Shown piece after piece: positions 16,616 to 23,983 of a stretch of DNA of 27,488 nucleotides (its first letter is position 1; each line of letters starts with the position of its first letter). Source of the stretch: Deltaproteobacteria bacterium (GTDB taxonomy: Bacteria; Myxococcota_A; JAADFL01); NCBI GenBank assembly GCA_013152945.1, contig JAADFL010000061.1, positions 1-27,488 on the forward strand. Direction: 5' to 3'. Made by a program: the position numbers and the translations under genes. The notes under the pieces are model-generated. The model ran no database searches, was not told where the DNA came from, and saw only the letters and a list, made by a program, of their open reading frames with translations.

Positions 16616-16723
16616 CTATGCAGATGCGCCAAGATCGCCTATTCCGATTTCATGGCGCAACCGTATCAACGGTAAAAGAAGATACAACTGCTCGGCATCG
16701 TAGGGATGTAGATTATCGGGCAT
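16616..16723 (-). CDS. 35-codon ORF with strong ribosome site, unknown or gene remnant
   Basis: An ATG at 16723 is preceded by AGAGGAGGCAAGGG, a near-ideal ribosome site, and opens a 35-residue frame (MPDNLHPYDAEQLYLLLPLI..., ending GIGDLGASA). It is followed by a GTCCCC/GACCCC-rich stretch and then the 64-codon gene. It may be a true small gene or the 5' end of a longer gene cut off when the present arrangement formed. I do not recognise the family. Confidence 0.3.
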   Translation of the reverse strand: MPDNLHPYDAEQLYLLLPLIRLRHEIGIGDLGASA

Positions 16724-16778
16724 CCCTTGCCTCCTCTTAAGAATCAGATGCATTCAATATAAACATCCGTCTTTGGGT

Positions 16779-16809
16779 CGGAAATGGCTTTGTCGGACGA
16801 GCCCATATG
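16779..16809 (+). promoter_or_regulatory. Conserved upstream element, dtxR/feoA copy
   Basis: This 31-nt element begins CGGAAATGG, contains the core TTTGTCGGAC and ends CATATG. It is the counterpart of the element at 16063-16092 ahead of feoB. It lies about 87-117 nt upstream of the regulator's start at 16896, while the feoB copy is 50-79 nt upstream of its gene. An autoregulatory operator for the DtxR-type protein is the simplest reading. Confidence 0.5.
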
Positions 16810-16846
16810 TCGAGGTATCATCCCCATATTTCAGTATAAATACCAT

Positions 16847-16875
16847 TTGACAGCCTTAACAATGTTTGTTAGCAG
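16847..16875 (+). promoter_or_regulatory. Promoter candidate for the DtxR/FeoA regulator
   Basis: A perfect TTGACA (16847-16852) is followed after 17 bases by TAGCAG (16870-16875), a poor -10. Transcription from it would begin near 16882, just upstream of the TGGGAG ribosome site. A second -10-like TATAAA lies at 16835-16840 but lacks a good -35. Confidence 0.35.
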
Positions 16876-16895
16876 GCACTACCTGGGAGTTTATT

Positions 16896-17651
16896 TTGTC
16901 TTTTCGTTCCACCAACTTGAATAAAGTGCTTACCGATGCACTGGAAGACTATCTCGAGACCATTTATATCATGGTACGAGATAAAGGCTTTGCACGGGTA
17001 AAAGATATCGCCAATGCCCGTTGTGTAAAATCAGCATCGGTTTCCCCTGCCATGAGGCGCCTTGCCAAGCATGGATTGATAAAATACGTTCGCCGTGAGT
17101 ATATCGCCCTGACACCCGATGGTGAGAAAGAGGCCCGCAGGATATACGCCCGTCACCAGGTCCTGGAGCGATTTTTCCTTGACGTACTCGACGTGAATCC
17201 AAAGACGGCCAGGAATGATGCTTGCGCCATAGAGCACTTCTTATCGCCACAGGTGATGGATCGCATAGTGAGGTTCTTCGAATTCCTTGATATGTGCCCG
17301 GAGGGTCAAGCCTTTATTACCAAGTTTCAGAATTGTTCGATCCTGGAGAAACAAGATGGTACGCCTGGATGCCATTCCGAGTGCACCCCCTCCATCGAGG
17401 TCCTCCGGCCCGATCTGCATCGTGTAAAGAGTGTCGCGGATCTGAATCCCGGCGAAGCAGGGCGGGTAACCAGGGTCAAAGGCCATGGAGCTGTACGCCA
17501 GCGTCTTCTGGACATGGGGATCCTGCCTGACAGGCGCATCGAAATAGAGAGAATCGCGCCTGCCGGAGACCCGATTTGGATAAAGCTCGGAGGTTTTCAG
17601 TTATCGTTGCGGCGTAAGGAGGCCGAGACGGTCATGATTACAACCGGTTGA
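16896..17651 (+). CDS. DtxR/MntR-family metal-dependent regulator with C-terminal FeoA domain
   Basis: The 251-residue reading starts at TTG 16896, six bases after TGGGAG. A frame-start at 16866 would precede the likely transcription start. Residues 8-75 form the winged helix (LEDYLETIYIM...RVKDIAN...ASVSPAMRRLAKHGLI). Residues 80-130 are the metal-binding and dimer domain. Ligand positions are a mix: Asp18 and Glu21 match MntR, Cys110 matches DtxR, with His87, Glu91, Glu113 and His114 shared. The position of DtxR His98 is Arg106. A cysteine cluster (Cys134, 147, 159, 163) links to a FeoA/SH3-like domain (about 178-250, RLLDMGILPDRRIEIERIAPAGDP). It probably senses Fe(II) or Mn(II) and controls feoB and itself. 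The FeoA part may also act on FeoB. Confidence 0.87.
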   Translation: MSFRSTNLNKVLTDALEDYLETIYIMVRDKGFARVKDIANARCVKSASVSPAMRRLAKHGLIKYVRREYIALTPDGEKEARRIYARHQVLERFFLDVLDVNPKTARNDACAIEHFLSPQVMDRIVRFFEFLDMCPEGQAFITKFQNCSILEKQDGTPGCHSECTPSIEVLRPDLHRVKSVADLNPGEAGRVTRVKGHGAVRQRLLDMGILPDRRIEIERIAPAGDPIWIKLGGFQLSLRRKEAETVMITTG

Positions 17652-17722
17652 TTCATTGCAGCAACCCGTGAAACAGGAACCGATTCTCTCGTTTTGACAC
17701 AATACCGGAATAGCCGGGGGAA

Positions 17723-17741
17723 ATGCCGGAATGGTCGGCAT
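17723..17741. other. Small hairpin between convergent genes
   Basis: ATGCCG (17723-17728) and CGGCAT (17736-17741) form a 6-bp stem with a 7-nt loop, in the 105-bp gap between the convergent regulator and DUF523 genes. It has no T-tract, so a terminator role is unproven. Confidence 0.25.
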
Positions 17742-17756
17742 CCGGCAGGCATCCCA

Positions 17757-18242
17757 TCATGAGCCGCCCCTGGAAAAACGGCCCAGGTCACGCTCGGTCA
17801 AAATCTCCAATCCATGCTCGATCAAGAGCGCGCATGCCACTCCTGAACGCCTGTCCTTGGTCTTGCCAATATCATGTTCTCCATCCACCGGGGCGAACCC
17901 AAGCCCGCAAGACGGGCTGTTCTCTTTCAGAATCGCCGATTTCGCTCCTGATTGCGCTGCCGCTAAAAGAGCCTTCTTCGCCCCTTCCAAGAAGTTGGAG
18001 GTTACATCCTGTCCATGGTCATCCACAACCAAGGCCCGGCCCTGAAGCACTGCAAACCCATCTCCTCCCTTCAACCTGGAAGGCCGCCTTGGAGTCGGCA
18101 ACCCACCGTCCGCTTCAGGACAAATAGGAATCACGTCCTTGCCGATCAAGTAATCCATGACACTGCTGTTCGACTTGCTCTTGCCGTCGTATCTGCACCG
18201 TACGCCCAGGAGGCACGCGGAAACCAGCACAGGCCTGCTCAT
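17757..18242 (-). CDS. DUF523 family protein (YbbK-like)
   Basis: This 161-residue protein carries all the marks of the DUF523 family. The N-terminal SACLLGVRCRYDG is followed by PICPEADGGLPTPR, then LKENSPSCGLGF and near the end GVACALLIEHGLEIL. The conserved Cys residues (in SACLLG...C and SPSCG) suggest a metal or thiol chemistry. The biochemical role is not established to my knowledge. Its ATG overlaps the purM stop by four bases (ATGA), so it is translationally coupled to purM. The coupling does not by itself show a purine role. Confidence 0.85.
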   Translation of the reverse strand: MSRPVLVSACLLGVRCRYDGKSKSNSSVMDYLIGKDVIPICPEADGGLPTPRRPSRLKGGDGFAVLQGRALVVDDHGQDVTSNFLEGAKKALLAAAQSGAKSAILKENSPSCGLGFAPVDGEHDIGKTKDRRSGVACALLIEHGLEILTERDLGRFSRGGS

Positions 18243-19267
18243 TCGAGGAACACCTTTCTTTTGCCCTTTGCCAGTCTGCCGATGACGACAGGTGATTCAG
18301 CTCCTTTTCGGAGAGCCTCCATAGCCTGGTCCGCATCGGCGGGGGCCGTTACAAGGCAGAAGCCTATTCCCATATTGAAAGTCCTGAACATCTCGTCTCT
18401 GGGCACATTCCCTTCCCTGGAAATGAGATTGAAAACCGGATGAGGTTCCCACGTCGTCGTGTCGATTAAGGCATCCAGGCCGTCCCCAATTATCCTCGAC
18501 AAGTTGCCTGGAATGCCTCCACCCGTAATGTGAGCCATTGCCTTTATCTTCACTTCCTGCAAAGCATTTAGAACCGCCCTCACGTAGATTCTGGTCGGCT
18601 CGAGAAGTTCCTCGCCCACGGACCGGCCCAGTTCCTCTAATCTCGTGTCTACCTTGTACGAACAAAGGTCGAAAAAAACCTTTCTTGCCAAGGAGTAGCC
18701 ATTGCTGTGCAAGCCGGACGACTTGAGTCCGATTATGACATCACCTTCACTGCAATTACTGCAATCGAGCATTTCGGATTTATCAACCGCGCCAACGCAA
18801 AAGCCGGCCATTTCGTACTCGCCCCTCTTGTAGAAACCCGGCATTTCAGCAGTCTCTCCTCCTACGAGAGCAGCCCCGGCCTTCTTACAGCCCGCTGCTA
18901 TGCCCGTGACAACCGAGGCAAGACGTTCTTCGTCCATGCCGCCTGTGGCGAGATAATCAAGGAAAAAAAGCGGCTCGGCCCCGGCTGTCAATACGTCGTT
19001 CACACACATCGCAACCAGGTCGATTCCTATGGTGTCATGAACGTCGGCGGCAAAGGCAATCGAAAGCTTGGTCCCGACTCCATCCGAGCCCGAAACAAGG
19101 ACAGGGTTGCTGAATTTCTTGATATCGAGTTCAAACGGCGCGCCGAATCCACCGATCGGCAAGAGCACCCCGGGTCTGAAAGTGGCTTTTGCCAAGGGAG
19201 CGATACGCTGAACGAAACGGTCGCCCGCCTCGATATCAACGCCGGCATCCTTGTATGTTATCGTCAT
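18239..19267 (-). CDS. purM: PurM, phosphoribosylformylglycinamidine cyclo-ligase (AIR synthetase)
   Basis: The 342-residue protein closes the imidazole ring of FGAM with ATP to give AIR, the fifth step of de novo purine synthesis in the cytoplasm. It has the standard family run: ITYKDAGVDIEAGDRFVQRI at the N-terminus, VSGSDGVGTKLSIA, the AMCVNDVLTAGAEPLFFLDY block, GGETAEMPGFY, GLKSSGLHSNGYSLAR, and the C-terminal AHITGGGIPGNLSRI. Length is normal. GGAGG lies six bases before the ATG. It is the middle gene of the mscS-purM-DUF523 set, 46 bp after mscS. No other pur gene is in the window. Confidence 0.97.
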   Translation of the reverse strand: MTITYKDAGVDIEAGDRFVQRIAPLAKATFRPGVLLPIGGFGAPFELDIKKFSNPVLVSGSDGVGTKLSIAFAADVHDTIGIDLVAMCVNDVLTAGAEPLFFLDYLATGGMDEERLASVVTGIAAGCKKAGAALVGGETAEMPGFYKRGEYEMAGFCVGAVDKSEMLDCSNCSEGDVIIGLKSSGLHSNGYSLARKVFFDLCSYKVDTRLEELGRSVGEELLEPTRIYVRAVLNALQEVKIKAMAHITGGGIPGNLSRIIGDGLDALIDTTTWEPHPVFNLISREGNVPRDEMFRTFNMGIGFCLVTAPADADQAMEALRKGAESPVVIGRLAKGKRKVFLE

Positions 19268-19313
19268 TTAATACCTCCAATGACCCCGAAAAGAAAAATC
19301 TATAAAGCCTTTG

Positions 19314-20540
19314 TCATTCGAAGCTTACCGGAGGCGGCTTCCTGACCGGATCGCCCAGCAATGATTTTACGAGCCTGTCTGCTTGTTCTTTTCCCAGCTT
19401 CAAGGCATTAGCAGGGTCGGACAAGCCGCCGTGTCCCGATTCGCCGCTTTCCCGTTTTTCCTTTTCAAGATACACGGTCTGGGTGGGAAATGCGAACTCC
19501 ACACCAAGCCTCCCGGCCAGTCTGATAATGTCCAGGAACAACCTGTGTCTTTCCCGAAGTTCGGTGGCCCATTCGGGTGTCTCGAGAAAACAATAGAGCA
19601 AGATGTCGAGGCTGGAAGCGGAAAATTGGTTCAGGTATACGTGGTAGTAATCCTTTCGCGTATAAGGATGCTTACGAATAAGTTCCCTTATTCCCTCGCA
19701 AAAGGCCTCTATCAATTCCGGCGGAGTATCATAGGTGACACTTATCATGGTCTTGACACGCCTGTATTTTCTCACGCCGTAGTTGTCCACCATCGAGCTG
19801 GTCAATTGCGCATTCGGAACCGTTACCACGGAATGATAAAAGGTTCGGAGCCTGGTGGTTCGAAGTCCGATATCCTCGACAGTGCCGTCTATACCGTTCA
19901 CGTTTATCCAGTCACCGATTTGAAAGGGTCTGTCGGCCAACACGGTTATCGAACCGAACAGATTGGATACCATGTCCTTTGCAGCAAGTGCAAAGGCCAA
20001 ACCGCCGAGGCCCATACCTGCAAGCAAGCTGGCCATGTCAATGTTCAGGTTGTCCGCGATGAATACCAGGCCGAAACCAACGATGAAGACCTTGAGAGTT
20101 CTTCTGACCATGGGAACTATCAAGTCGTCCAGCTTGTTCTCTGTCTTTTCGGCCAGGGTCATGAAGTAATCGGAAATGATATCGATAATCTTGAAGGAGG
20201 ACCAAATTCCACCGAGGCTTACTACAACCACACCCGCGAATCGCAATACCTGGTAGAACACGCCCTCGATATTCACAAGCGGGAAAAGCAACAGCCACAG
20301 GGTTCCTGCGGAGAAGAGGCCGAAGGGCCTGGCCATCTTGTTCATGCTTACTTTTTCGTCTTTCCCGGTCATCCTGGCCGCATGCCATTTTCCAAGCGCC
20401 CTCGATCCGAGAAAGGTTATCAGCCTGTCGGTTATAACGCAGCCAAGCACCAGCCCCAAAAGTGCAATCCACTGCCAGTTCTCTATCAGAAAGGCCCTAC
20501 CCTTTAGCCAGCCTGTCAACCCATCCATTCCAGAAGGCAT
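19314..20540 (-). CDS. Small-conductance mechanosensitive channel (MscS family)
   Basis: This 408-residue inner-membrane protein probably opens under membrane tension to release solutes. It has an N-terminal helix at about 20-45 and further helices at about 75-115 and 150-170. The pore helix region is rich in Gly and Ala (ASLLAGMGLGGLAFALAAKDMVSNLFGS). The conserved beta domain follows: ADRPFQIGDWINVNGIDGTVEDIGLRTTRLRTF...VPNAQL. The C-terminal alpha/beta domain ends with a charged Glu/Lys/Gly tail. It is longer than E. coli MscS (286 residues), with extra helices before the core. The ATG follows an excellent site, AAGGAGGTAAGAC. It leads the operon with purM and DUF523. Confidence 0.93.
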   Translation of the reverse strand: MPSGMDGLTGWLKGRAFLIENWQWIALLGLVLGCVITDRLITFLGSRALGKWHAARMTGKDEKVSMNKMARPFGLFSAGTLWLLLFPLVNIEGVFYQVLRFAGVVVVSLGGIWSSFKIIDIISDYFMTLAEKTENKLDDLIVPMVRRTLKVFIVGFGLVFIADNLNIDMASLLAGMGLGGLAFALAAKDMVSNLFGSITVLADRPFQIGDWINVNGIDGTVEDIGLRTTRLRTFYHSVVTVPNAQLTSSMVDNYGVRKYRRVKTMISVTYDTPPELIEAFCEGIRELIRKHPYTRKDYYHVYLNQFSASSLDILLYCFLETPEWATELRERHRLFLDIIRLAGRLGVEFAFPTQTVYLEKEKRESGESGHGGLSDPANALKLGKEQADRLVKSLLGDPVRKPPPVSFE

Positions 20541-20583
20541 GTCTTACCTCCTTAAGCAGTTCTGAAATCATGCCGTTCAAAGT

Positions 20584-20612
20584 CTTATACTTGTGAAGGT
20601 CCGGATTCGCAA
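20584..20612 (-). promoter_or_regulatory. Sigma-70-like promoter candidate for mscS-purM-DUF523
   Basis: On the minus strand, TTGCGA (20607-20612), exactly 17 bases and TATAAG (20584-20589) lie upstream of mscS. The -10 box matches 5 of 6 consensus bases. Transcription would start near 20577, leaving a leader of about 37 nt that contains the strong ribosome site. Confidence 0.5.
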
Positions 20613-20701
20613 GACCTGAATAAAGCCGTGTACCCGCGATTACCGGGAATTCTTGTTTTTTTATTTTTTGACCAGCTCCGCCACCGGTTCGCAAAACAAG
20701 T

Positions 20702-20730
20702 CTTTCAAAAATTTTCCCTTGTCATATAAT
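20702..20730 (+). promoter_or_regulatory. Promoter candidate for the IPT/FG-GAP lipoprotein gene
   Basis: A perfect TATAAT (20725-20730) has a weak -35-like CTTTCA (20702-20707) 17 bases upstream. Transcription would begin near 20737. That is only four bases before an in-frame ATG at 20741, but gives a normal leader of about 55 nt if translation starts at the TTG at 20792. Confidence 0.45.
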
Positions 20731-20782
20731 CCTTTCCGATATGTGTTTTCAGGGTTTGGAAAGATTGCACACCGTATCAGCC

Positions 20783-20787
20783 GGAGG
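20783..20787 (+). promoter_or_regulatory. Ribosome-binding site deciding the TTG start at 20792
   Basis: GGAGG ends four bases before the TTG at 20792. The upstream in-frame ATG at 20741 has no such site. The TTG start yields the short basic n-region Met-Arg-His followed by an uninterrupted hydrophobic stretch and a lipobox, which is the expected form of a lipoprotein signal. Confidence 0.6.
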
Positions 20788-20791
20788 CGCT

Positions 20792-23700
20792 TTGAGGCAC
20801 TGGTCCATAGCTCTCTTGTTCCTGGCTTCCCTGACATCCGGGAATATTTTTACTGGCTGTGACTGCGGCAACACCAGGAAGTGTTCATTAAACTCTGATT
20901 GCTCGTACGGCCAATATTGCCGAAATGGATCGTGCAAAACCGATTGCAGACAAAATAGGGACTGTGGGCCCGGCGGCAGGTGTGATGTTGCAAACGGACG
21001 ATGCATCGAAACCGGAGACAGCGATGCCTGGCCCGATGCAGGCTATTGTTCCAATGACCAGGATTGCAGTCCGCCGTATGCAATATGTACATCGGGGCAG
21101 TGCACTGCAGGATGCGTTATCGAAGGTGTAACATGCCCTTTCGGGCAGGTATGCGACAGGGCCACCGGACATTGCAAGCCTGCCGGGGACATGGATTTGG
21201 TTCCGTGTACTACCGATGCGGATTGCAGTCCACCGGACTCGATATGTGACAAGCGCCTTGGATATTGCACCCCAGGGTGCCTTACCACGGGCTGCGACAC
21301 AGGATTTACCTGTGACAAGGCAACAGGATGGTGCAGGCTTCCGGGAGACGAATACGAACCGGATGCCTTTGCCTTGTCCTATGTCTATCCCAAAACCGGG
21401 CCGGCCGAGGGAGGCAACCAGGTTTGGATTACCGGCGCAGGCTTCACGGCAGGCACGACCGTGCTGTTCGGCGGAGTAGAAGCCGCGATTGCATCAAGGA
21501 AACTGCCGGGAATGATCTCTGTATATGTTCCAGCCGGAACTTTTGGTTCAGTGGTCGATATCGAAGCAAAGGACGCCAACACATCCTCAAAGGCAACCAT
21601 GTACAAGGCATACACGTACACCACTGATATCCATCCTGCAAAATTCGATTTCGAAAAACATTCGATTGAGCTCGACGAAGTGTGCGGCCCGATTGATTCG
21701 GCCGACCTGAATTTCGATGGTTATCCCGACATAGTAGTAGGCTGTCCCCAATCGGGTTCCTTGGCTGTTTCATTGGGCGGTAAGGGCCTTGAATTCGCAC
21801 CACCCGTCAAGTGGGCCATTGAATATACCTATCCCTGGGCCATTGCCCTTTCAGATATCAACAAGGACGGTTACGTGGACATCGTGTGTGCAAACGGCGT
21901 ACAAACGAGGTACCTCACAACAGCCTTGGGTGATGGTTCCGGAGCATTCTCATACAAAGAAGAGCTAAACACCGGCATAGGCCCGGTGGACGTCATTGCA
22001 ACCGATCTTAACCGTGACGGGCTTACAGACATTGCGAGTTGCGACCAAAGGTCGAGCTCACTTAGCGTCTTTGCCCGGAATTCCGACGGCAAATTCCTGG
22101 ATGCGCAACCCGGATACATAGCAAGATCTCCTTTCAGACTTGTCGCCTTTGGTGACCAGGGTAAGATGCGCATCGCATCGATAGGCTCGTCCGGCACGAC
22201 CTTGTCGGTCGGAGACCCGGCCACCGTGCTCGCCGAAATCGAATTACAAGACGCGCCCGGCGACCTGGCCGCAGCCGACGTCGACATGGACGGTTTCATG
22301 GACATGATCGTCTCCTATCCCGGCAGGAGTTCCATCCAGGTGATCTCGGGTTTGGGCAACCGGTTGTGGGCCCCGACCAGGGAATACCTCGCAGGTCCGG
22401 GAGCAAGATTCATCAGAACCGCCGATCTCGACGGCGACGGTGACACGGATATCATTGTTGCAGGTGAAGGCCTTTACATCCTCGAGGGAAACGGCAAGGC
22501 CAAGTTCTCCCTTGCCATGTCCATTAAACTCGATTCTCCTCCATCCAGGCCGATCGTGGACGACTTCGACCGTGACGGCCTGCTGGATATTGCGGTTAGA
22601 GCCGGAAAGGAAATATTGGTCTTCAAGAATATTTCCACAAAGGGACAAGAATCGGACGCTCCCACACTGCTCGATATTTCCCCCCTTAGCGGACCCGGGG
22701 CAGGCGGCAACAAGGTAAGCCTGTTCGGTGCCGGCTTTCCCAATGAAATGGAGGTATTCTTTGGAGACCAGCCTGCATCCGGCCTTGAAATTCGATCATC
22801 GGGATGGGCCAGGATCACGGCTCCACCCGGCCCGGGTGACTCCGGCCGGGGCGTGGTCGACGTATCCGTAAAGAGTCCGGGCGGAAAGGACGAGTCGACG
22901 TTGAAAAAGGCCTACACCTACCTTGACGAAATAACTCCGGGGTCGATCGACTTCAATGTTGCCACGGTTTCATTTGACGGCGGCCTCAACGCTCTGGCCT
23001 CCGCAGACCTGGACGGTGACGGTTTATCGGATGTCCTGGCCGGAACAAGAGGTAACAACGGGGTTGCGCCATTCCTGGCCGGAGGACTTTTGCCCGGAGA
23101 AAAAATCAGCCTGGACGGGCCGGTCAGGGCCATTGCCACAGGCGACCTCGATGGTGATTCATGCCCGGATGCGGCAACAACGATCTTTTCCCAAGGCAAG
23201 GTGCAAGTCGAAATCCTGCACAATGACTGCACGGGCAAGCTCATTGACGCCGGCCCGGTATCAGAGCCCGGAGTAAGCATGTCGGCAGGGTTGATACTGG
23301 TCGACCTCGATCGGGACGCAAGTCTCGATATCGCAGGAGCAGGCGGGAATTCGGCTACCACGTTACTCGGTGCGGGCAATGGTTACTTCGGGGTTCCCAA
23401 CAAGGCCGACCTTGTATCACTGGCCCAGGATATCGACTGGGGCTTCTTCGGCTTCGACGGCCTTCCCGACCTTGCGCTGGCAGACAGTTCCCTGGATGCA
23501 TCTTCAGGCAAGTTGGTCATTGCAGCCGGGGCAGGAAACGGGAAACTCGGCTTGGGCGCGACAGTCGCAACCGACTCTCCGGTTCGCAGGCTCTCGCTCG
23601 GACATACAGGCGACCTCGAGTTTCCGATTCCATTCATTGCAACCGATTCCGGTGTCTATGCCGTCACAGGAAATCCCTTTACAGGCCAGGACGTAAAGCA

Positions 23701-23983
23701 GGTGAAAATCGCCGGTACGGCTATGAGCGAGTTGGTATCAACCGACTTGAATGGTGATGGATGGCCTGACCTCGCTGCCCTGGATGCGTCGTCCAACAGC
23801 GTAATCATATTCATCGGGGATCCCGCCGCCTCGACCTGGAGCCGCTCCAAGACAATTGCAATCAACGGCGTGGACCCGTCCGGGAGCCGCATCATATCAA
23901 CCGACCTGAACAGTGACCAGGCAATGGATCTCGTAGTATCCACCACAACAGGAATGACACTTCTGCTCAACAAACCTGATTAG
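20792..23983 (+). CDS. Cell-surface lipoprotein: Cys-rich modules, two IPT domains, two FG-GAP/VCBS beta-propellers
   Basis: With the TTG start the protein has 1063 residues. The signal MRHWSIALLFLASLTSGNIFTGC places the lipid Cys at 23. Residues 23-185 contain about five Cys modules of the type CxxxxDCxxxxxxC (SDCSYGQYC, RDCGPGGRC, TTDADCSPPDSIC). An IPT/TIG domain follows (about 193-275, YPKTGPAEGGNQVWITGAGF). About seven FG-GAP blades come next, most with a Ca-binding-type D-x-(D/N)-x-DG-x-x-D loop (DLNFDGYPD, DLDGDGDTD). A second IPT (about 625-710, SPLSGPGAGGNKVSLFGAGF) and another seven or so blades (DLDGDGLSD, DLNGDGWPD) complete it. The likely role is extracellular adhesion or ligand binding stabilised by calcium. 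No enzyme motif is seen. Its 3' end overlaps the convergent methyltransferase gene by 17 bp. Confidence 0.85.
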   Translation: MRHWSIALLFLASLTSGNIFTGCDCGNTRKCSLNSDCSYGQYCRNGSCKTDCRQNRDCGPGGRCDVANGRCIETGDSDAWPDAGYCSNDQDCSPPYAICTSGQCTAGCVIEGVTCPFGQVCDRATGHCKPAGDMDLVPCTTDADCSPPDSICDKRLGYCTPGCLTTGCDTGFTCDKATGWCRLPGDEYEPDAFALSYVYPKTGPAEGGNQVWITGAGFTAGTTVLFGGVEAAIASRKLPGMISVYVPAGTFGSVVDIEAKDANTSSKATMYKAYTYTTDIHPAKFDFEKHSIELDEVCGPIDSADLNFDGYPDIVVGCPQSGSLAVSLGGKGLEFAPPVKWAIEYTYPWAIALSDINKDGYVDIVCANGVQTRYLTTALGDGSGAFSYKEELNTGIGPVDVIATDLNRDGLTDIASCDQRSSSLSVFARNSDGKFLDAQPGYIARSPFRLVAFGDQGKMRIASIGSSGTTLSVGDPATVLAEIELQDAPGDLAAADVDMDGFMDMIVSYPGRSSIQVISGLGNRLWAPTREYLAGPGARFIRTADLDGDGDTDIIVAGEGLYILEGNGKAKFSLAMSIKLDSPPSRPIVDDFDRDGLLDIAVRAGKEILVFKNISTKGQESDAPTLLDISPLSGPGAGGNKVSLFGAGFPNEMEVFFGDQPASGLEIRSSGWARITAPPGPGDSGRGVVDVSVKSPGGKDESTLKKAYTYLDEITPGSIDFNVATVSFDGGLNALASADLDGDGLSDVLAGTRGNNGVAPFLAGGLLPGEKISLDGPVRAIATGDLDGDSCPDAATTIFSQGKVQVEILHNDCTGKLIDAGPVSEPGVSMSAGLILVDLDRDASLDIAGAGGNSATTLLGAGNGYFGVPNKADLVSLAQDIDWGFFGFDGLPDLALADSSLDASSGKLVIAAGAGNGKLGLGATVATDSPVRRLSLGHTGDLEFPIPFIATDSGVYAVTGNPFTGQDVKQVKIAGTAMSELVSTDLNGDGWPDLAALDASSNSVIIFIGDPAASTWSRSKTIAINGVDPSGSRIISTDLNSDQAMDLVVSTTTGMTLLLNKPD

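Noticed and set aside
16063-16809. Simple transposon with terminal inverted repeats around the nucleotidyltransferase module
   Set aside because: The bordering elements are similar, but there is no transposase and no target-site duplication next to them. Their placement before feoB and the regulator is better explained as regulatory.
19383-20507. 374-codon frame antisense to mscS
   Set aside because: It is entirely opposite the conserved MscS domains, shows no family motif and lacks a ribosome site.
20497-20694. 65-codon frame overlapping the mscS start
   Set aside because: It overlaps the mscS start and its promoter, has no clear ribosome site and no recognisable features.
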